Assembly: GCA_902782785.1 (NCBI GenBank)
Contig: CACZOH010000054.1
Location: forward strand, 1 to 5,588
Direction of reading: 5' to 3'
From: an uncultured Ruminococcus sp.
Lineage (GTDB): Bacteria; Bacillota; Clostridia; Oscillospirales; CAG-272
Length of the DNA: 5,588 nt
Part shown: piece by piece, positions 5,261 through 5,588 of the stretch
Layout: each line of letters starts with the position of its first letter
Numbering within the stretch: position 1 is the stretch's first letter
The notes under the pieces: model-generated
The model's database searches: none
Told to the model about the DNA's origin: nothing
The model's input: only the letters and a program-made list of their open reading frames with translations
Translations under genes and position numbers: made by a program

Positions 5261-5588
5261 ATGAAAAGGATTTTTTCCCTGTTTACCGCAGCGCTTTTCA
5301 TCCTGTCCGTTTTCACCGCGGCGCCTCTGACGGCGACGGCGGCGTTTATCGGTCAACTTGACGCGCTTTACGTAAACGCGGACGTTTTTCCGACGGGCGC
5401 GGATATGAAGGAGCAAAAGAGCCTTACGATAAACCCGGGCGACCGCGTTTACATCCTCGGCTGGATAGCGTTTTCAAGCTCTGACGGTTTGAAAGAGATA
5501 AAATACGCTACAGACGGCAAGGAATACGGCTGCTCCGATACGTACAGAGACAGATCGGACGTCGCCGCGGCGGGAATTGCCGTTTACG
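5261..5588 (+). CDS. Secreted protein of unknown function, 5' end only
   Basis: 109 residues are visible and the frame is still open at the window edge. GGAG at 5251-5254 lies 6 nt before the ATG. Residues 1 to about 28 are a clear Sec signal: MKRIF, a hydrophobic core (FTAALFILSVFTAAPL), and a likely cleavage around TATAA-F with small residues at -3 and -1. The mature start reads as a beta-rich extracellular module: LDALYVNADVFP, LTINPGDRVYILGWIAF, LKEIKYATDGKEYGC, then DTYRDRSDVAAAG. The GWIAF...YATDGKEY...R-DV pattern suggests a sugar-binding or Ig-like beta-sandwich, but I do not recognise the family with confidence. There is no lipobox Cys after the leader, so it is probably released, or anchored by an unseen C-terminus. 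It sits in its own unit after the esterase terminator and fits a surface glycan-handling neighbourhood. Confidence 0.75.
   Translation, partial: MKRIFSLFTAALFILSVFTAAPLTATAAFIGQLDALYVNADVFPTGADMKEQKSLTINPGDRVYILGWIAFSSSDGLKEIKYATDGKEYGCSDTYRDRSDVAAAGIAVY

Noticed and set aside
1..5588. CRISPR array or cas genes accompanying the CARF nuclease
   Set aside because: I found no regularly spaced repeat-spacer pattern and no other cas-like coding region. The only tandem repeats are coding Thr/Glu linkers.

Overview
This looks like a fragment of a Clostridia-type Firmicute genome, probably an uncultured gut lineage. That is an inference from the GGAGG-type ribosome binding sites, the consensus TTGAC/TATAAT promoters set in AT-rich gaps between moderately GC-rich genes, the lipoprotein and Sec leaders without outer-membrane features, and the Thr/Glu-rich extracellular linkers. 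Nothing in the window names the species.

Layout. (1) 1-672, plus strand: 3' end of a surface protein with a cohesin-like beta-domain remnant, a Thr/Glu-rich spacer of about 100 residues, one transmembrane helix and a Lys-rich tail. (2) 643-723: two adjacent terminator hairpins serving this gene and the convergent one. (3) 722-1894, minus strand: a CARF plus PD-(D/E)XK nuclease protein of the Card1/Can2 (DUF1887) type, normally an effector that senses cyclic oligoadenylate in type III CRISPR immunity. No CRISPR array or cas gene is present here. (4) 1895-2016: a compact divergent promoter region in which two consensus promoters stand back to back and their -35 boxes lie in a perfect 10-bp inverted repeat. 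(5) 2017-3465 and 3476-5092, plus strand: two tandem SGNH/sialate-O-acetylesterase-family paralogues in one operon, the first without a signal peptide and the second a lipoprotein with a Thr/Glu linker. (6) 5111-5154: intrinsic terminator. (7) 5261-end, plus strand: start of a Sec-secreted protein of unknown function, cut by the window edge.

How they may work together. The surface protein, the lipoprotein esterase and the secreted protein suggest a glycan-handling locus. The paired esterases could remove O-acetyl groups outside the cell (lipoprotein) and inside it (cytoplasmic paralogue) from host or plant glycans. The nuclease is the outlier: it is transcribed divergently from the esterase operon over a shared symmetric site, so the two units may be co-regulated or may simply be neighbours.
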